Shown here piece after piece: positions 56,026 to 63,907 of a stretch of DNA of 64,000 nucleotides (positions are counted from its first letter, which is position 1; every line of letters starts with the position of its first letter). The position numbers and the translations under genes are program-made. Below the pieces are notes generated by a model. It was given only the letters and a program-made list of their open reading frames with translations, had not been told where the DNA came from and did not search any database. This stretch comes from Ignavibacteria bacterium (GTDB lineage: Bacteria; Bacteroidota; Ignavibacteria; Kapaibacteriales; Kapaibacteriaceae), in assembly GCA_013204605.1 (NCBI GenBank), contig JABMNI010000060.1, positions 1 to 64,000 of the forward strand, written 5' to 3'.

Positions 56026-56062
56026 TGTGGGAAGGCTGTGAGATATAGTCTGGATGGGCTGT
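56019..56062 (+). repeat. Imperfect 23-bp direct repeat across the barrel stop codon
   Basis: Two copies (56019-56039 and 56042-56062), each starting GATATAGT and ending GGCTGT, match at 17 of 21 positions. The first contains the TAG stop at 56023-56025. Arrangement and size resemble the sufS-sufE repeat. Confidence 0.6.
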
Positions 56063-56064
56063 AC

Positions 56065-56072
56065 TATATTTG
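56065..56072 (+). promoter_or_regulatory. Putative TAnnTTTG promoter box for the DUF1573 gene
   Basis: TATATTTG matches the Bacteroidota -7 element and lies 52 nt before the ATG at 56125. It is followed by a small hairpin, CGTCC-GTA-GGACG (56082-56094), in the presumed leader. Confidence 0.5.
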
Positions 56073-56124
56073 TAGCCTAATCGTCCGTAGGACGGTTTCA
56101 CAAAAGTCAATTGCGGAGTAAAAC

Positions 56125-56922
56125 ATGTTCTCAAAGATTCTTTCAATAGCAGGTGTCTTTTTAGCCTGCCTTTCAATAACAATTGCCCAACCCAAGCTTG
56201 AAATTGTGGGCGGTGAAACGTTTGATTGGGGTAAGGTAAAGCCCCCTACATCTGGACATCTTGAAGCAACGATTAAGATGAAGAATGTCGGAACGGGTAA
56301 GTTGAAGCTTGTTGAAGTCCGTCCGGGCTGTGGATGCACGAAGACAGATCCCGATAAAATGGAGATGGGTCCTGACGAGGTTAGCAGTATGAGTGTCAAA
56401 CTGAACATCGGACCAGCGCAAGGCGGACCTATTACTAAGAGCGTTACAATTACGTGGGGCGATGATGCTGGGTTAGCCGCTCGTGACGAATTTCACAAGA
56501 GTGGAAAGGCAATTCCAGCCGATGCCGATACTACGCAGCATATGGCGTTCTTGTATTTGAAAGCCGATATACAGCGCCCGATTATGGTGCAACCATCAAT
56601 CTTTTTTGCCTTCTCAGATTTGAAAATAGGAGTAGCTTCTACTGCTAAGGTTGAAATTTTAAACAACGATGACATTCCGATTACGTTTTCAGACTGGGTA
56701 ACAGAAAATGGTTTGATTATTAATCAATCTGGAAAAGTCACAGTTAAGCCGGGCGAAAAAATGGAGCTTATAGCAACGTTGGTGCCGGGTCAAAAAGGTT
56801 CTTACGCCGGTGCCGTAAAGTGCAAAACTTCTCACCCCGACAATCCCGATTTGGATATCCGAGCGTACGGAAATGTTCTTGAAAGTCAGTCGCCGGTGTT
56901 CCAAACAAACACCCCAAAATAG
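56125..56922 (+). CDS. DUF1573 secreted protein
   Basis: The 265-residue protein has a signal peptide (MFSKILSIAGVFLACLSITI, cleavage after AQ near residue 22). A DUF1573 domain follows, with FDWGKVKPPTSGHLEATIKM and the typical cysteine cluster VRPGCGCTKTDP near residue 70. A second Ig-like half has SDLKIGVASTAKVEI and KVTVKPGEKMELIATLVPG. DUF1573 proteins are common periplasmic or surface proteins of Bacteroidota of unknown role. No T9SS domain is seen. It is a single-gene unit with its own promoter box, convergent with the MltD-like gene. Confidence 0.88.
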   Translation: MFSKILSIAGVFLACLSITIAQPKLEIVGGETFDWGKVKPPTSGHLEATIKMKNVGTGKLKLVEVRPGCGCTKTDPDKMEMGPDEVSSMSVKLNIGPAQGGPITKSVTITWGDDAGLAARDEFHKSGKAIPADADTTQHMAFLYLKADIQRPIMVQPSIFFAFSDLKIGVASTAKVEILNNDDIPITFSDWVTENGLIINQSGKVTVKPGEKMELIATLVPGQKGSYAGAVKCKTSHPDNPDLDIRAYGNVLESQSPVFQTNTPK

Positions 56923-56931
56923 GGTTTGTTT

Positions 56932-57843
56932 CTATTTCGGTAAACAGATTTCCCAGGAGCCGCCCTTGGAAGGGGTGGGTAGTGTCCGACCAAGAATCCA
57001 AGGGTTTAGTAACTTCACATCCTTGTAATTGGATCCATGATCCTGTGCCCACTGTGACATACTTGGAATTGATTCTCGTTCTGTAATTATCCTGCAACTC
57101 TGCTCTACGTACTTGCCATTCTGAGGGAGGATAACTCCGTGCTCGGCAGCATGCTCAAGAATGTGTTTGATTACGGCAATTCGCAGAACGTATCGTGAGG
57201 TTTCTTCATTCAGGTACAGACTGTAAAAATCACTCGCCTGTTGATACCGAGTATTTTCGCTAAAATTTTCGTGCCCCATGTTGTACCCCGCCGCTGCATT
57301 TGTCCATGAACCGTTCGATTGATACCCAGCCTTTAGGTACTTCGCCGCAGCATATGTACTCTTTTCCGGATGCCTCCGCTCATCAACTTGATCCGTAACC
57401 ACTAGGCCCATAGCCCGTGCTGTTGCCGGCATAAACTGCCAAAGACCAACTGCATCTTTAGAAGATCTGGCCATAAACAACGCGCTCTCTGCTACAGATA
57501 CATACTTTAGATCATCGGGAAGTTGGAGTTCTTTCAGAACTCTTTCGTACATAGGAAAAAATCTACCAGATCTTTTCATATACAAAACAATTTGCCCCTT
57601 CGATTGAAGATTTAACAAAAATTCGCGCTCGGCTCTTTCTTTCACTTCTGGAATATCAAGCGGAACTTCCTCTCCACAAAATGTCAATTTTTCGGGTAGT
57701 TCCCACGCGAAAGAATCGTTGCCTACGTTAGGACTAGGCTGGGAAGAATTGTGACCCTTAGCCGTATTGGTGTATGAGTAGAATATTGCAGCAACGCAAA
57801 GAATTGCGACTAATATTACTAAAGCTGGAAGTAGGCGTCGCAT
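56932..57843 (-). CDS. MltD-like membrane-bound lytic transglycosylase
   Basis: The 303-residue protein has an N-terminal membrane anchor or signal (LLPALVILVAILCVAAIFY). The GH23 lytic transglycosylase core has catalytic Glu in YVSVAESALFMARSSKDAVG, then LWQFMPATARAMGL and TNAAAGYNMG. A short C-terminal remnant resembling a LysM (ESIPSMSQWAQDHGSNYKDV) follows, but the multiple LysM repeats usual in MltD are missing. It cleaves peptidoglycan glycan strands in the periplasm. It overlaps the upstream CcmA-like gene by 25 bp. Confidence 0.9.
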   Translation of the reverse strand: MRRLLPALVILVAILCVAAIFYSYTNTAKGHNSSQPSPNVGNDSFAWELPEKLTFCGEEVPLDIPEVKERAEREFLLNLQSKGQIVLYMKRSGRFFPMYERVLKELQLPDDLKYVSVAESALFMARSSKDAVGLWQFMPATARAMGLVVTDQVDERRHPEKSTYAAAKYLKAGYQSNGSWTNAAAGYNMGHENFSENTRYQQASDFYSLYLNEETSRYVLRIAVIKHILEHAAEHGVILPQNGKYVEQSCRIITERESIPSMSQWAQDHGSNYKDVKLLNPWILGRTLPTPSKGGSWEICLPK

Positions 57844-58433
57844 AAAGTTTTCTCCTGTTCATCATTTGTGGCCAATAAAACTATGCCACCTTTAGACTTG
57901 TGCAAGTGGATTTCTTGCACCACTAATTTTCTGCCTTCCGGATCCATTGTAACCGAAGGTTCGTCAAGCAACAATAACGGCTGTTGTAAATGAACAGCCA
58001 ACGCCAGCAGCATCCGCTGCAATAAACCGCTTGAAAATTCTCGAATGGTATCGTTCTTTCTTCCGTCAAGACCAACGCGCTCTAGTACTTCGTTACTAGT
58101 TGCAGCGTCGTGATTTTTGCCGTGCAATTTGGAGTGCAAATTAAGCAGCTCCAATGGTGAGAATTCATCGTAGATCCTCAAATAGGGTGCAACCATACCG
58201 CAATGGTAGGGGATTTCGCTTGAAATGACGGACGTGCCGTCGATAGAAAGGCTAACGGTGCCGGTGTTTGGACGTTGAATGCCGCCAAGTATCTGCAGTA
58301 ATGTAGATTTCCCGGAACCGTTGGATCCCAGAATACCGAAGCACACTCCCTGTGTTACTCGAAATGAAACATCCTTTAGAACCGGTCTATTCCCGTACCA
58401 TTTGCTTGCCTTGCTGATTTCAATTTCAATCAT
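57819..58433 (-). CDS. CcmA-like ABC transporter ATP-binding protein
   Basis: The 204-residue short ATPase has Walker A GSNGSGKST (about 35-43), signature EFSSGLLQRMLLALA, Walker B LLLLDEPSVTMD and a poor H-loop (LLATNDEQE, no His). This form resembles Bacteroidota CcmA-type ATPases (haem exporter for cytochrome c maturation). No ccmB or other ccm gene is present, so the role is uncertain. It is coupled to the protease gene by an ATGA overlap and to the transglycosylase gene by 25 bp. Confidence 0.8.
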   Translation of the reverse strand: MIEIEISKASKWYGNRPVLKDVSFRVTQGVCFGILGSNGSGKSTLLQILGGIQRPNTGTVSLSIDGTSVISSEIPYHCGMVAPYLRIYDEFSPLELLNLHSKLHGKNHDAATSNEVLERVGLDGRKNDTIREFSSGLLQRMLLALAVHLQQPLLLLDEPSVTMDPEGRKLVVQEIHLHKSKGGIVLLATNDEQEKTLCDAYFQL

Positions 58434-60073
58434 CGCTTAACAAATATTTTGTACAATGAATTCGACGTAGCAGATTTGATACGCACTACATAGGTTCCAG
58501 GCTCGAGAAAGTCCGGCACATTATATTGAGCAACTATCCGATCGTCGTTTAAAAGTACCGGTAGCTGTCCCGAATCTATGCCTACTAACTGGGTGTTCAG
58601 CAGCTCAAACGCCACAACGTTACCCGGCAACTCTCCAACCACCGGAAAATTTGTCGTTTGATGTTGCGACAGTACAACCGGGTGTGGGAATGGAAATTCA
58701 GGTTGAGTTGTTTGCGAACCTGTTACACCATAACAAACCTCCGTTGGACTTATCCCTACGCCCCAAGCAGTTCCCGCAATCGGGAGGTCACTCCCTAAAG
58801 GGTTTGCCGTTGTAACAACCGTAAACGTCAGTCTAGAAAGACTTTCAGAGTTGATGAATGCATTTATGTCTGGCCAAGTAATTGTTGTTACAACGCTCTT
58901 AGGCAACGCGGAACTGTGCGATGGAATTGAGTACCGAAAGGCTCTCACCTCGAACGGAAGAATGTCACCCACGGCAAGCATTGAAGGGGGCTTAGCCTGT
59001 TCGTCCACAGCAAGACGTAACTCTGGGAGTAGCTCTGCATTTCGAAGATAATTGTTGTTCATCCCACGCGAACCGGTATAATATAGGGTGGACATTGACT
59101 TGCAAAACACATCGGCTAAATCTCTACCTAAAACAGAATTGCACGCTTGAACAAGTGCCTCAAATGGTCGAGTATTTTTTTTAATATTGTCCCACACTTC
59201 AGTCAAGACGCGTTGATTATCTCCCGAACACAAAACATTGCCAAACCAACTCCAAACGTACCCTGTGCTGGATTGCGAGCCACTCATAGGCCATAGGGAG
59301 GGTCTGACAAGCAGTTCTCTTACATAAATGTGCCAATCGTTCACGTTTGGCCAAAGTCTCTGCTCGTAATACGTGGATGTAAACTCGTACATCATTAGTT
59401 GCGTGAGCGCAATGCCGTAGCTACCTATTTGGACAACGTGATGATACTCGTGACTGCATGTAATTCTTAGCGCGTCGATCCCATTAGTTTCAAAAACCTT
59501 GGTACCAGAACTATTAACATCGTTCACTGAAAAATCATTATCAATTTGTATCCAGGTTGTGTAGCGTTCCGGTGGGCCAGCAGAAATTAAATTCTCTGGT
59601 ACGGTTTCGCCATAAAGTCCAAAACCGTTTTGTCCGGCCTTACTGAGATCTAGTAAATACACGTCAACGGCTGGAGAGCCCCCTTCCATACCATCGGTTG
59701 GCGGAACTGCGTAGTTAAACGAGTCCAAATACATGGTGCGCGAGTATATAAGGGCAGCCATGCATTCTTCAACGTAATCGGGAATGCCGGAAGCACTTAC
59801 GTCATCAAGAGGTATAGCGTTTTCGCCCGACGTAGCGTAGTGTACTCTGAATAGACTGTTGGGGTCATCGTACTGCAATGGCAGGTTAGGGCGCGTTCGG
59901 TCACCTAAAATTCCGTTACGAATACTAGCAATTTGATCTGAGAATTGAGTGCTGCCGAGATTGCATTTGTTCTTAAAATGCGGTGCGTCGGAAGCTGTCG
60001 TAGTGTCGACTAAAAGAAAGGTGTAGCCAAAAAAAACGAAAAGTAGTGTCCAGTAAATGCGATGGAACCGCAC
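58430..60073 (-). CDS. Secreted HExxH zinc protease-like protein
   Basis: The 547-residue protein has a signal peptide (MRFHRIYWTLLFVFFGYTFL). It carries a zinc-protease-like motif in TCSHEYHHVVQIGSYG near residue 210 and a possible downstream Glu in MMYEFTSTYYEQ. The region VHYATSGENAIPLDDVSASG plus IPDYVEECMAAL near the start is typical of the MXAN_6640-type putative metalloprotease group. The C-terminus (YVVRIKSATSNSLYKIFVKR) looks like the end of a T9SS sorting domain, though the rest of that domain is unclear. It is second in a four-gene minus-strand operon. Confidence 0.8.
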   Translation of the reverse strand: MRFHRIYWTLLFVFFGYTFLLVDTTTASDAPHFKNKCNLGSTQFSDQIASIRNGILGDRTRPNLPLQYDDPNSLFRVHYATSGENAIPLDDVSASGIPDYVEECMAALIYSRTMYLDSFNYAVPPTDGMEGGSPAVDVYLLDLSKAGQNGFGLYGETVPENLISAGPPERYTTWIQIDNDFSVNDVNSSGTKVFETNGIDALRITCSHEYHHVVQIGSYGIALTQLMMYEFTSTYYEQRLWPNVNDWHIYVRELLVRPSLWPMSGSQSSTGYVWSWFGNVLCSGDNQRVLTEVWDNIKKNTRPFEALVQACNSVLGRDLADVFCKSMSTLYYTGSRGMNNNYLRNAELLPELRLAVDEQAKPPSMLAVGDILPFEVRAFRYSIPSHSSALPKSVVTTITWPDINAFINSESLSRLTFTVVTTANPLGSDLPIAGTAWGVGISPTEVCYGVTGSQTTQPEFPFPHPVVLSQHQTTNFPVVGELPGNVVAFELLNTQLVGIDSGQLPVLLNDDRIVAQYNVPDFLEPGTYVVRIKSATSNSLYKIFVKR

Positions 60074-60077
60074 AACG

Positions 60078-60500
60078 TTATCTGAACATCTCTTTTATCA
60101 TTCCCCAAGTGCGTCTAATACTACTAACGCTGTGCGTAACTCCGGAGGTGCTGGAGTATGCAATTGATTTATCGGTGTGAACTAATTTCAGACGGTAGGT
60201 GAAATAATTTTTGGTTATCTGACCGTCTGTGCCATCTCGTTTGCCAAACGCTTCATCATCATTGTACGTGTAGGTTTGGTTGCTCCCCTTCGCTTGAACG
60301 GTCGAGACAAAACGAAACACTTGGTCTTCGCCGGCACGTTCAACTTCGTAAAAATCCAAATCTCCTTCGGCCGAAGACTTCCATTCAAGAGTTACTGAAG
60401 TGCCCGTAGATTTCGCATTGAAAAATTGCAGCGAGGCATCCACTGCAAAAAGCGTGGAAACTGAAATCAACAATACAGATATAATGGCGAGGAATTTCAC
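60078..60500 (-). CDS. Small secreted fibronectin type III-like protein
   Basis: The 140-residue protein has a signal peptide (MKFLAIISVLLISVSTLFAV). One FN3-like domain follows (SVTLEWKSSAEGDLDFYEVE, NYFTYRLKLVHTDKSIAYSS), a module often found near T9SS proteins. The GTG at 60500 is chosen because it opens directly into the signal peptide; a TTG at 60533 gives an unlikely N-terminus. A TATATTTG box ends 4 nt before the GTG. It heads the minus-strand operon with the protease, ATPase and transglycosylase genes. Confidence 0.75.
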   Translation of the reverse strand: MKFLAIISVLLISVSTLFAVDASLQFFNAKSTGTSVTLEWKSSAEGDLDFYEVERAGEDQVFRFVSTVQAKGSNQTYTYNDDEAFGKRDGTDGQITKNYFTYRLKLVHTDKSIAYSSTSGVTHSVSSIRRTWGMIKEMFR

Positions 60501-60504
60501 AGGG

Positions 60505-60512
60505 CAAATATA
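60505..60512 (-). promoter_or_regulatory. TAnnTTTG box adjacent to a GTG start
   Basis: On the minus strand TATATTTG is followed by CCCT and then the GTG at 60500. If it is used, the transcript would start at or inside the start codon and be leaderless. Confidence 0.4.
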
Positions 60513-60556
60513 CGCATGATTTATTAGTTCCAAATTCCGAAATCTTCCACACGAAC

Positions 60557-61027
60557 CTATTTGTCCGTTGTTTTATCCAAATTGGATTTCACGTGCGATC
60601 CGTCGCAAAATGGCTTCTTGGTGGACTGACCGCAGCGGCATAACGCCGTAACGCTGTTTCGCTCTGTAATTGTGCCATCGTGGTGTTTAATTGTCACAAC
60701 TCCGGTAATCATGTAGGGTCCGCCATGGGTGACCTTTACCGTAACGTTTTTGGCCGGTATCAGCTCTGATACCGAATTTTTCTCAGCATTTTCAGCAAGG
60801 GGCTCAGAGGTCTCGTCATTAGAATCCCCTAAAATAGTAAGTGCCCCTGATGGGCATGCTCTAACTACCTCAATCAACTCGCTGGAACTTGCATTTTCAG
60901 GCTTAATCCACGGGTTTATTCTTGGGTTAAAAACGTCCGGAAGATTACCGAAACAATTCCCGGAATGCTCACATAGGTCCGGCTTCCAAACTATTGTTAC
61001 CGTGCCATTGGTGTATTGCTTTTCCAT
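60557..61027 (-). CDS. Fer4_19 and CDGSH iron-sulfur protein
   Basis: The 156-residue cytoplasmic protein has an N-terminal divergent 4Fe-4S mono-cluster domain (LCEHSGNCFGNLPDVFNP ... VVRACPSGALTI). A CDGSH (mitoNEET-type) 2Fe-2S domain lies at the C-terminus (LCRCGQSTKKPFCDGSHVK, with the C-x-C-x8-C-x3-H ligands). A variable linker of about 30 residues (SNDETSEPLAENAEK) joins them. The role is probably electron transfer or cluster exchange. It is transcribed alone, with a divergent gene upstream. Confidence 0.9.
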   Translation of the reverse strand: MEKQYTNGTVTIVWKPDLCEHSGNCFGNLPDVFNPRINPWIKPENASSSELIEVVRACPSGALTILGDSNDETSEPLAENAEKNSVSELIPAKNVTVKVTHGGPYMITGVVTIKHHDGTITERNSVTALCRCGQSTKKPFCDGSHVKSNLDKTTDK

Positions 61028-61148
61028 ACTACTCAGTTAAGCCTCAGTTAGAAAATCTAGCTATAAACTTCTCGCATCCGACAGCAAATTATCGAAAATT
61101 ACCTTCATCCATTAGCATGCCAGCAAAATTCACGTATAACCATTTCGT

Positions 61149-61156
61149 TAAATTGC
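61149..61156 (+). promoter_or_regulatory. Promoter-like box adjacent to a TTG start
   Basis: TAAATTGC is close to the TATATTGC variant seen before sufB and nuoM. It ends 4 nt before the TTG start at 61161, the same geometry as at 20952 and 60505. Confidence 0.3.
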
Positions 61157-61160
61157 GACG

Positions 61161-61601
61161 TTGAAAAGAATCACGATCATATTTTATTGTCTATTAGGGC
61201 TTACGTACGCCGTTGCCACAACGGGAATGCCCATTATTTTGGAACTATGCTGCGGCACCGCAGTAGAGCATAGCAATGCAAGCAGGCACGGCGGTAAGGG
61301 GGCTTGTTGTGGGGAGGAGTCGGACCAAGAGGCATCCCCAAACACAGATCCAAGTGCGGCAAACACAGATCCATGTGGGGAATCAACCGATTGTCATCAG
61401 ATTAAAATCGACGTGAAACGTGTCTCAAATTCCGGGCTAATGGCTGCAAAGCCCCTTCTCAATAGATTATCAGTAATAATTGCGTTACTAGCGTCGACAC
61501 CACCTGCTGAGCGACTCTTCTCGTTGTGGGTTGACCGTGAAATTGCGCTTACTTCGTACAGCCCACCAATATATACGAAGAACTGTGTGTATTTGATCTA
61601 G
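61161..61601 (+). CDS. HYC_CC_PP-type small secreted protein
   Basis: The 146-residue protein has an N-terminal signal or anchor (ITIIFYCLLGLTYAVATTGM). CC pairs lie in LELCCGT and GACCGEESD, with further cysteines (TDPCGESTDC). It has a central hydrophobic stretch and a tail with SPPIYTKNCVYLI. This matches the HYC_CC_PP small proteins that often precede TonB-dependent receptors in Bacteroidota. The cysteine richness suggests metal binding; that is inference. The start is TTG, and no better start is present. Confidence 0.7.
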   Translation: MKRITIIFYCLLGLTYAVATTGMPIILELCCGTAVEHSNASRHGGKGACCGEESDQEASPNTDPSAANTDPCGESTDCHQIKIDVKRVSNSGLMAAKPLLNRLSVIIALLASTPPAERLFSLWVDREIALTSYSPPIYTKNCVYLI

Positions 61602-61626
61602 AATTCCATTGTCTGTTTTGTTGACC

Positions 61627-61640
61627 TCCGCTAGGGCGGA
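61627..61640 (+). promoter_or_regulatory. Small hairpin in the leader of the TonB receptor gene
   Basis: TCCGC-TAGG-GCGGA forms a 5-bp stem 32 nt before the ATG, followed by CGATTTCA. The leader of the DUF1573 gene has a similar layout (CGTCC-GTA-GGACG then GTTTCA). Confidence 0.4.
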
Positions 61641-61672
61641 CGATTTCATTTCATAACAAGGAATTTTACCTC

Positions 61673-63907
61673 ATGTCTATTCGAATTCTAAGCGTTTCAG
61701 TACTTACACTATTCTCATTTGCATTTCATTGCTCCCACGTGATGGCTCAAGGTCAAGGCGGGAAGACGGCGAAGGCTGTTACCGGTGTTGTTTTAGGTAG
61801 CAATCCTGATGGCAAGACGGAACCTCTTCCTGGCGCTACTGTTACATGGCGCGGCACACAGGTGGGGGTGTACACCAATAACTTGGGTGGATTTACTATC
61901 AACCGAGTTGAGGGCGCCGATACGTTGGAGATTAGATACGTGGCGTATGAAACGACCGTGATGATAGGTCCTGCGGATTCCATTTCTGTGACACTTGTCC
62001 CGCTCACCACTTCCGAAGTACAAGTCACCGCCGAGCAACCAACAATTACCACGGCCGTTCAAAAAACAGAACGAATTAGTTCTCGTGATTTGTCAAAGTC
62101 GGCCTGCTGCTCGCTTGCAGAGTCGTTTGAAAAGAGTCCAACGGTGGAGGTTTCGTTTTCCGATGCGGTTAGCGGGGCCCGGCAAATTCAGCTGTTGGGT
62201 TTGAGCGGACATTACACGCAGTTCATGATCGATGCCGTGCCACTTGTCAGATCAGTAGAGTTGCCTTTCGGTTTGGATCACATTCCCGGTCCGTTCATGG
62301 AGTCGGTTTCTATCTCAAAAGGGGCGTCATCGGTTACCAACGGCTACGATGGTATGACGGGTCAGATAAACATCCGGTACAAGGATCCGTGGGCGGCTCC
62401 GCGGCTGCATGTGAACGCGTACGGTAACACAATGCAGCGTGCCGAGCTGAATTTGGTTTCGGGTCAAAGGTTGAGTTCGGAGTTAGCCACTGAAACCATG
62501 GTGCACGGAAGAATCTTACAGAACGAAATCGACAACAACGGAGATGGATTTCAGGACATTCCAATGTTTAAGCAGTTGAATCTTGTTCATTCTTGGATGT
62601 ATGCCGATGATAACTACGAGGTTCACGTTTTTGGACGGGGGATACTGGATAATTATTCGTCGGGTCAGTTGACAGGCTCACTTGATTCAAATGGCCAGAG
62701 AGTGGACCCGTATCGGATTTCGACCGATATTGGTAGACTCGATGGGTATGTAAAACTTGGCTTGTTAAATCCGTTTCCAGATATGGAGGGAAGCGGTATC
62801 TCGTTAGTATTTGGCGGAGCCATGCACAATCAGTTCTCTGCTTTTGGTGAACGGCGGGCGGACTCGCGTCAGAGAACACTGCAAGTGCGCGGTGTTGCTG
62901 CACTTCCGTTCAGTGATGATTTTAAATTGGTAACGGGCTTCTCATATCTCTACGACAACGTTGTAGAATCATTGGAATCGAATAATTTCAAACGAACCGA
63001 AAACGTACCGGGCGTGTATGCCGAAGCAACACTAAGCCCCCTAACCGATATCACTGTTGTGGCGGGAATACGCAGTGATTGGCACAACCTATACGGCACG
63101 TTTGTAAGTCCACGCGTACATGCAAAGTGGTCGATAAGCCCCTTCTCAACACTTAGAGCCTCGGTTGGCAAGGGTTACCGAGTGCCTACTGTTATTTCGG
63201 AAAATATCTCCGCTTATATCAATTCAAGGAGCTTGAATTTCGACGCTGCATTCCGGCCAGAAGAATCTTGGAATTATGGTTTCTCTTTGACGACGGCGGC
63301 AGAGATAGCAAGCAGAGTTCTGACATTTGATGTTGAATTGTATCAGACAAATTTTAACAATCAAGTTATCATCGACTTCGATAGGTCTGCTCGTGAGTTA
63401 TGGGTCACAAACTTGAATGGGAAAAGCATTGCTACACATGCCATGGTGCAGGCGCTATTTTCTCCTATTCCCCGGCTGGATTTGGTTGCTGCGTACAGAT
63501 GGGTGGATGTTCAAGCACCATTCAACAATCAAATGATGCAAAAGCCAATGATTAGCAGAACTCGAATGCTATTCACGGCAAGTTATACCACGGTAGAAAA
63601 CGATTGGCAATTTGATGTAACCGTTTCAAGAAACGGGGCGGGCAGGTTGCCTTCGACGGCGGAAAATGCCGAGCCGTATGTGCGGCCATCAGAATTTCCC
63701 GCATTCTGGCGTCTGAACTCACAAGTCACAAAGAAATTCAAAGATCTCGACGTGTACTTCGGAGCCGAGAACTTGACGAATTTTATTCAGAGCAACCCAA
63801 TAGTTGCCGCAGCACAACCTTTCTCGCCATACTTTGATGCATCGATGACGTGGGGATCACTCGACCCACGGATGTTTTATTTAGGCGTACGGTACACGAT
63901 CAACTAA
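61673..63907 (+). CDS. TonB-dependent outer-membrane receptor
   Basis: The 744-residue receptor has a signal peptide (LTLFSFAFHCSHVMA) and a carboxypeptidase-regulatory-like domain (about 35-110, LPGATVTWRGTQVGVYTNNL). The plug has LSKSACCSLAESFEKSPTVE, VSFSDAVSGARQIQLLGLSG and HYTQFMIDAVPL. A 22-strand-type barrel ends in FYLGVRYTIN with a terminal aromatic pattern. The CCSLAESFE plug motif occurs in receptors found beside HYC_CC_PP proteins and often near heavy-metal-handling genes, so a metal or metallophore substrate is plausible but unproven. Two iterated octamers (63035 and 63137) lie in the barrel. After the stop, bases 63908-64000 show no gene. Confidence 0.92.
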   Translation: MSIRILSVSVLTLFSFAFHCSHVMAQGQGGKTAKAVTGVVLGSNPDGKTEPLPGATVTWRGTQVGVYTNNLGGFTINRVEGADTLEIRYVAYETTVMIGPADSISVTLVPLTTSEVQVTAEQPTITTAVQKTERISSRDLSKSACCSLAESFEKSPTVEVSFSDAVSGARQIQLLGLSGHYTQFMIDAVPLVRSVELPFGLDHIPGPFMESVSISKGASSVTNGYDGMTGQINIRYKDPWAAPRLHVNAYGNTMQRAELNLVSGQRLSSELATETMVHGRILQNEIDNNGDGFQDIPMFKQLNLVHSWMYADDNYEVHVFGRGILDNYSSGQLTGSLDSNGQRVDPYRISTDIGRLDGYVKLGLLNPFPDMEGSGISLVFGGAMHNQFSAFGERRADSRQRTLQVRGVAALPFSDDFKLVTGFSYLYDNVVESLESNNFKRTENVPGVYAEATLSPLTDITVVAGIRSDWHNLYGTFVSPRVHAKWSISPFSTLRASVGKGYRVPTVISENISAYINSRSLNFDAAFRPEESWNYGFSLTTAAEIASRVLTFDVELYQTNFNNQVIIDFDRSARELWVTNLNGKSIATHAMVQALFSPIPRLDLVAAYRWVDVQAPFNNQMMQKPMISRTRMLFTASYTTVENDWQFDVTVSRNGAGRLPSTAENAEPYVRPSEFPAFWRLNSQVTKKFKDLDVYFGAENLTNFIQSNPIVAAAQPFSPYFDASMTWGSLDPRMFYLGVRYTIN

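Larger units (their letters stand above)
858..63144. repeat. Highly iterated octamer AGCCCC(C/T)T, 42 exact copies
   Basis: Hand-scanned start positions follow. AGCCCCCT on plus: 2323, 7383, 12623, 16492, 28564, 56240, 59677, 63035. Its complement AGGGGGCT on plus: 858, 4666, 5001, 8685, 20857, 22014, 25232, 33737, 34751, 46788, 54007, 58985, 61307. AGCCCCTT on plus: 10675, 20876, 30639, 32875, 37504, 38167, 41320, 45493, 51150, 53502, 61450, 63137. AAGGGGCT on plus: 14998, 17246, 23704, 26814, 28694, 31068, 41757, 43816, 60797. That is 20 in one orientation and 22 in the other. All but four lie inside genes. The copies at 37504 and 38167 are related by the 663-bp repeat. Many one-mismatch copies also exist (for example 11327, 13123, 43359, 57593). 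Confidence 0.9.

Noticed and set aside
858-63144. The iterated octamer as a Chi-like or KOPS-like polar signal
   Set aside because: The two orientations are nearly equal (20 and 22) across the window, whereas such signals are strongly biased relative to replication.
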